A stretch of 22,183 nucleotides of DNA from a virus. Both the position numbers and the translations under genes were made by a program. Numbering within the stretch: position 1 is the first letter of the stretch; every line of letters begins with the position of its first letter. The notes beneath the pieces were generated by a model. That model saw only the letters and a program-made list of their open reading frames with translations. It was not told the DNA's origin and did no database searches. Where the stretch lies: positions 1 through 22,183 of IMG/VR virus record IMGVR_UViG_3300032308_001489, one strand, 5' to 3'. Below, piece by piece: positions 19,221 to 22,183 of this stretch.

Positions 19221-21540
19221 TGTTTTCTGCCTCCGCAGCTTTAGCGGCTGCTTTTCTCGCTTTTCGCTCCTCTTTAGTTTCGGGTCTAGGCATTTCTGTT
19301 ATCGTAAAATCTAATTGATCATCGATGACGCTAACAGTTACTTTACCACCGTCTTTAAGATCTCCAAATAGTATGCGTCTGCTCAAAGGACTTTTAATCT
19401 TGTTATCGATTAATCTAGCCAAAGGTCTAGCCCCCATCTTCTTATCATAGCCTTTTTCGGCTAACCAGTTTTTGGCCTGCTTGTCTAAAACTATTTCTAC
19501 AAATTTATCTTTGATCTGAGAATTAAGATCTGCGATAAATTTATCAACGATCTGTTGAACCACTTCCATGCTAAGACCACGGAATTTAATAATAGAATCT
19601 AAACGATTGCGGAATTCTGGCGTAAAGAATTTTTTAACTGCCTTATCGTCTTCCCCTTCTTTTTCCAAATCGCCGAAACCGATAGTATTCTTTTCGTTAT
19701 CCGCAGCACCTAAGTTTGACGTCATGATAAGAATACAGTTGCGGCCATCTGCTTGTTTACCGTTCGATCCTGTGACAAATCCGTTGTCCATGAACTGTAA
19801 TAGAATATTAGTAACATCAGAGTGTGCTTTTTCAATTTCATCTAACAATAACACACAGTTAGGATGTTCTTGCAGTTTAGTGATTAGTTGTCCAGCATCT
19901 TCTTCAAAGCCAACATAGCCGGGAGGAGCACCGATTAATTTAGCCACCGAATGCTTTTCTTGATATTCACTCATATCGAATCTAATCAATCCAAGGCCCA
20001 TCTTTTCTGCTAGTTGTTTAGCAGTTTCAGTTTTACCTGTACCAGTGGGTCCGAGGAACAAGAAGCAACCTACTGGTTTATTCGGCAACTTCATTCCGGC
20101 CTGTGCTACAAAGATTTTATCTAATAGATTATCTACAGCAGTATCTTGACCGTAGACCGCTGACTTAAGATTCTTTTCTAGATTAGATAGATTTTTTGAC
20201 TCTTTTTCGGCTACTGTTTCTACAGGCATATTAATCATCTTTGATAATTCAAAGGTTACCTGTTCGATATCTACGATCTGTGTAATACCTTCCTCAGCCG
20301 GATCATCTTTGATTTTATATCTAGCTGCCGCACAGTCAATAATATCTATTGCTTTGTCCGGTAACTTTTTATCCGGCATGTATTTGATCGATAACTTCAC
20401 TGCCTGTTCGATAGCAGCATCAGTGATCTTGACATTATGATGTCCTTCGTAGTATTTCTTAATGCCTTTAATAATCTTAACTGTGAGTTCTTGTGTAGGC
20501 TCATCGATAGTAACACGTTGGAATCGACGCATTAACGCACGATCCTTTTCAAAGTGTTTGCGATATTCTTCCCAAGTGGTAGAAGCTATTAGCTTGATGA
20601 TACCTTTGGTTAGGATTGGTTTAAGGATATTAGCAAGATCGTTCGAGCTTTGATTTGCGGCTCCGGCTCCCTGCATCATGTGTGCTTCGTCGATGAAAAG
20701 AATAATTTTACCTTTCTTTTCTAAAGCACTGAGAACAGCTTTGATCCTTTCTTCAAAGTCACCGCGATATTTGCTGCCTGCGATAAGGCTGCTAATATCC
20801 AGTGTATAGACACTGTGATCTTGTATGAATTTAGGAACTTTCTTTTCGAAGATCTTACGAGCTAGTCCTTCTGCGATAGCGGTCTTTCCCACACCAGGAT
20901 CACCGACCATTAATACGTTACACTTGTTACGTCGAGCAAGTATCAACTGAATTTTTTCTAATTCTTCATCTCTTCCGATCACAGGATCGATTTTACGCTG
21001 TTTGGCTTGTAAGCTGAGATTAGTACAGAATTGATTGATGATTCTATCGAGCTGTGACGGATTTGGCATTGTCGGCAACGGAGCACCCTCTTCTTCTTCT
21101 TGTTGTATAATGTTGTCTTGGAAATACTTGATAAATTTTTCTTTGGTTACTCCGCCTTTAGTAAGGAAATAGAAACCATGGCTATTTTTTTCTGATAGAG
21201 TGCTGATGATTATATCAGCTACTTCCATTCTCTGTCGACCACTGAATAATACCTGTGTAAAACAGCGATTCAATACACGCTCGACAGAATTAGTTTTTTT
21301 AGGTTTAATTTCAGCATCTTCTGTAATGATGTCTGACATATTATTTTTAAGGTAGTGCTCTATGTTACTTTTAATAAAAGATAGGTCAGCACCGTAGTTT
21401 TCCAACACTTCGATACCCTCGTCATTACAGACGATACCATAGATTAGATGTTCTATAGTGATGTATTGATGTTTGAATGCTTTGGCTACTTGTACAGCAT
21501 GATCAAATATTATTTGTAAATTTTGACTAGGTTCGATCAT
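19180..21540 (-). CDS. clpA: ClpA-type AAA+ unfoldase, 786 aa
   Basis: An N-terminal Clp repeat domain (1-145: [12 protein letters not shown]) precedes two AAA+ modules. D1 has Walker A GDPGVGKT (213-220) and Walker B LFIDEA (281-286). D2 has Walker A GPTGTGKT (497-504), Walker [10 protein letters not shown] (564-572) and the sensor region [11 protein letters not shown] (638-648). There is no ClpB middle coiled coil. Ile620-Gly621-Phe622 sits where ClpA carries its ClpP-docking IGL loop, so the protein may feed substrates to host ClpP. The pore loop KYRGDFE is present. The length is close to E. coli ClpA (758). An acidic and Ala/Lys-rich tail (about 745-786) is extra. It is ATGA-linked to def; no phage clpP is in the window. 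Confidence 0.93.
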   Translation of the reverse strand: MIEPSQNLQIIFDHAVQVAKAFKHQYITIEHLIYGIVCNDEGIEVLENYGADLSFIKSNIEHYLKNNMSDIITEDAEIKPKKTNSVERVLNRCFTQVLFSGRQRMEVADIIISTLSEKNSHGFYFLTKGGVTKEKFIKYFQDNIIQQEEEEGAPLPTMPNPSQLDRIINQFCTNLSLQAKQRKIDPVIGRDEELEKIQLILARRNKCNVLMVGDPGVGKTAIAEGLARKIFEKKVPKFIQDHSVYTLDISSLIAGSKYRGDFEERIKAVLSALEKKGKIILFIDEAHMMQGAGAANQSSNDLANILKPILTKGIIKLIASTTWEEYRKHFEKDRALMRRFQRVTIDEPTQELTVKIIKGIKKYYEGHHNVKITDAAIEQAVKLSIKYMPDKKLPDKAIDIIDCAAARYKIKDDPAEEGITQIVDIEQVTFELSKMINMPVETVAEKESKNLSNLEKNLKSAVYGQDTAVDNLLDKIFVAQAGMKLPNKPVGCFLFLGPTGTGKTETAKQLAEKMGLGLIRFDMSEYQEKHSVAKLIGAPPGYVGFEEDAGQLITKLQEHPNCVLLLDEIEKAHSDVTNILLQFMDNGFVTGSNGKQADGRNCILIMTSNLGAADNEKNTIGFGDLEKEGEDDKAVKKFFTPEFRNRLDSIIKFRGLSMEVVQQIVDKFIADLNSQIKDKFVEIVLDKQAKNWLAEKGYDKKMGARPLARLIDNKIKSPLSRRILFGDLKDGGKVTVSVIDDQLDFTITEMPRPETKEERKARKAAAKAAEAENNVEQDQTNNSEIL

Positions 21541-22028
21541 TTTGTTTTCCTTAGTTTTTTCATAGCTAATTGTAACTTCATCTGACTCACTCTGTCAACA
21601 AAACAGATTCCTTTGAGATGATCAAATTCGTGTTGAAACACTCTAGATATCAGTCCGTCGAGTTCGGCAGTATGTATATTACCTTTTGAATCTTGATATT
21701 CGGCTAGAATTTTTTTTGGTCTTTTAACAGACAACCACAGATCTGGATAACTTAAACATCCCTCTCTGAAAAGTTCAGTTTCTTCTCCGCAACTTAAAAT
21801 TTTAGGATTGAACACAGCCATAGGCTTAAATCCCGGTATTCCTTTGCTGCCCATGACAAAAACATTTTTTGTCAGATTGATCTGATTAGCAGCTAGACCG
21901 ATTCCGTTGTTTTTTAACATAAAATCGATCATCTCTTCTTCCAGCGATTCCGGATCGTTGTCTGTACCAAAAATCCAATCAGTGCTGGTTTCTAATAATG
22001 TGTCGTGAGGTCCTAGTTTAAATTCCAT
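21537..22028 (-). CDS. def: peptide deformylase
   Basis: All three family motifs are present: GIGLAANQ (42-49), EGCLSYP (89-95, metal ligand Cys91) and QHEFDHLKG (132-140, His133 and His137 as ligands, Glu134 catalytic). The enzyme removes the formyl group from the N-terminal Met of new proteins. Phage deformylases are known from marine cyanophages, where they are thought to act on host or photosystem proteins. At 163 residues it is near the bacterial length (about 168) and has a basic C-terminal helix. Its start overlaps the end of dnaJ by 11 bases and its stop forms ATGA with clpA. Confidence 0.95.
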   Translation of the reverse strand: MEFKLGPHDTLLETSTDWIFGTDNDPESLEEEMIDFMLKNNGIGLAANQINLTKNVFVMGSKGIPGFKPMAVFNPKILSCGEETELFREGCLSYPDLWLSVKRPKKILAEYQDSKGNIHTAELDGLISRVFQHEFDHLKGICFVDRVSQMKLQLAMKKLRKTK

Positions 22029-22183
22029 GTTCTTTTGTTGTTTTGATCAATTCTATTTGAGCAGCTGATAAGTTTCTAGGAATTTCTACCTTGATTCTTA
22101 TCAACAAATTGCCCCTCATTCTTGTTCTCATATTAGGCAAGCCTTCTCCTCTGCAGCTCATCACTGTGTCGGGCTGTGTTCCG
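22018..22183 (-). CDS. dnaJ: DnaJ-like co-chaperone, C-terminal end only (5' part outside window)
   Basis: The last 54 codons are present in the frame GTQPDTVMSCRGEGLPNMRT, then RGNLLIRIKVEIPRNLSAAQ and IELIKTTKEHGI before TAA. GTQPxTVxxxRGxGxP and RGxLxxxxxVExPxxLxxxQ are the signature of the second C-terminal substrate-binding domain of DnaJ/Hsp40. The J domain and zinc-binding region, if any, would lie to the right of the window. It heads the dnaJ-def-clpA run. Confidence 0.88.
   Translation of the reverse strand, partial: GTQPDTVMSCRGEGLPNMRTRMRGNLLIRIKVEIPRNLSAAQIELIKTTKEHGI

Noticed and set aside
1-22183. tRNA genes, CRISPR arrays, insertion sequences, homing endonucleases
   Set aside because: I saw no cloverleaf, spaced repeats, transposase or GIY-YIG/HNH motifs. 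The small gap around the gp43 frameshift holds no endonuclease gene either.

Overview
The window looks like a piece of a T4-like (myovirus-type) marine phage genome. It is AT-rich, and every gene I can support lies on the minus strand. Genes are packed head to tail, with ATGA or TAATG junctions or overlaps of 1-41 bases. The diagnostic genes are a family B DNA polymerase (gp43), a gp45 sliding clamp, a DsbA-like DNA-binding protein, and several small proteins that I recall from T4-like phages of cyanobacteria, SAR11 and other marine bacteria. The host cannot be named from this window: there are no photosynthesis genes and no tRNAs that I can see. Both ends are cut inside genes.

In transcription order (right to left): (1) 22183-18606, a DnaJ C-terminus, peptide deformylase, a ClpA-type AAA+ unfoldase and a conserved hypothetical, together a protein quality-control block. 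(2) 18602-10170, a long run of virion-type or accessory genes. Many begin with short N-termini ([25 protein letters not shown]) resembling the T4 capsid-targeting sequence that the gp21 protease removes from internal proteins. This run includes a HAD phosphatase fused to a GH19 muralytic domain, a nucleotidyltransferase fused to a pterin-carbinolamine-dehydratase-like domain, an A-type Fe-S carrier, and lysine/glutamate-rich modular proteins. It holds four copies of a GATAAATA late-promoter motif, all at gene starts, and ends in a terminator at 10121-10150. (3) 10136-6756, a sigma70-like promoter overlapping that terminator drives dsbA, a small membrane protein and gp43. gp43 has a candidate operator hairpin in its leader and a frameshift near its 3' end. 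(4) 6784-1, a second sigma70-like promoter drives the clamp, a small virion-type protein, a tRNA-guanine-transglycosylase-like enzyme (DpdA type) and a string of small conserved hypotheticals. The last of these, cut by the window edge, resembles QueD/6-pyruvoyl-tetrahydropterin synthase.

The points most worth a second look are: the cluster of proteins with capsid-targeting-like N-termini, which could be packaged and injected with the DNA; a 5-bp-stem, 8-base-loop hairpin just before the gp43 ribosome-binding site, the same architecture as the T4 gp43 operator; a late promoter placed inside a ribosome-binding-site hairpin, as at the T4 lysozyme gene; and a probable 7-deazaguanine DNA-modification enzyme. 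All family calls come from reading motifs by eye. No database search was run.
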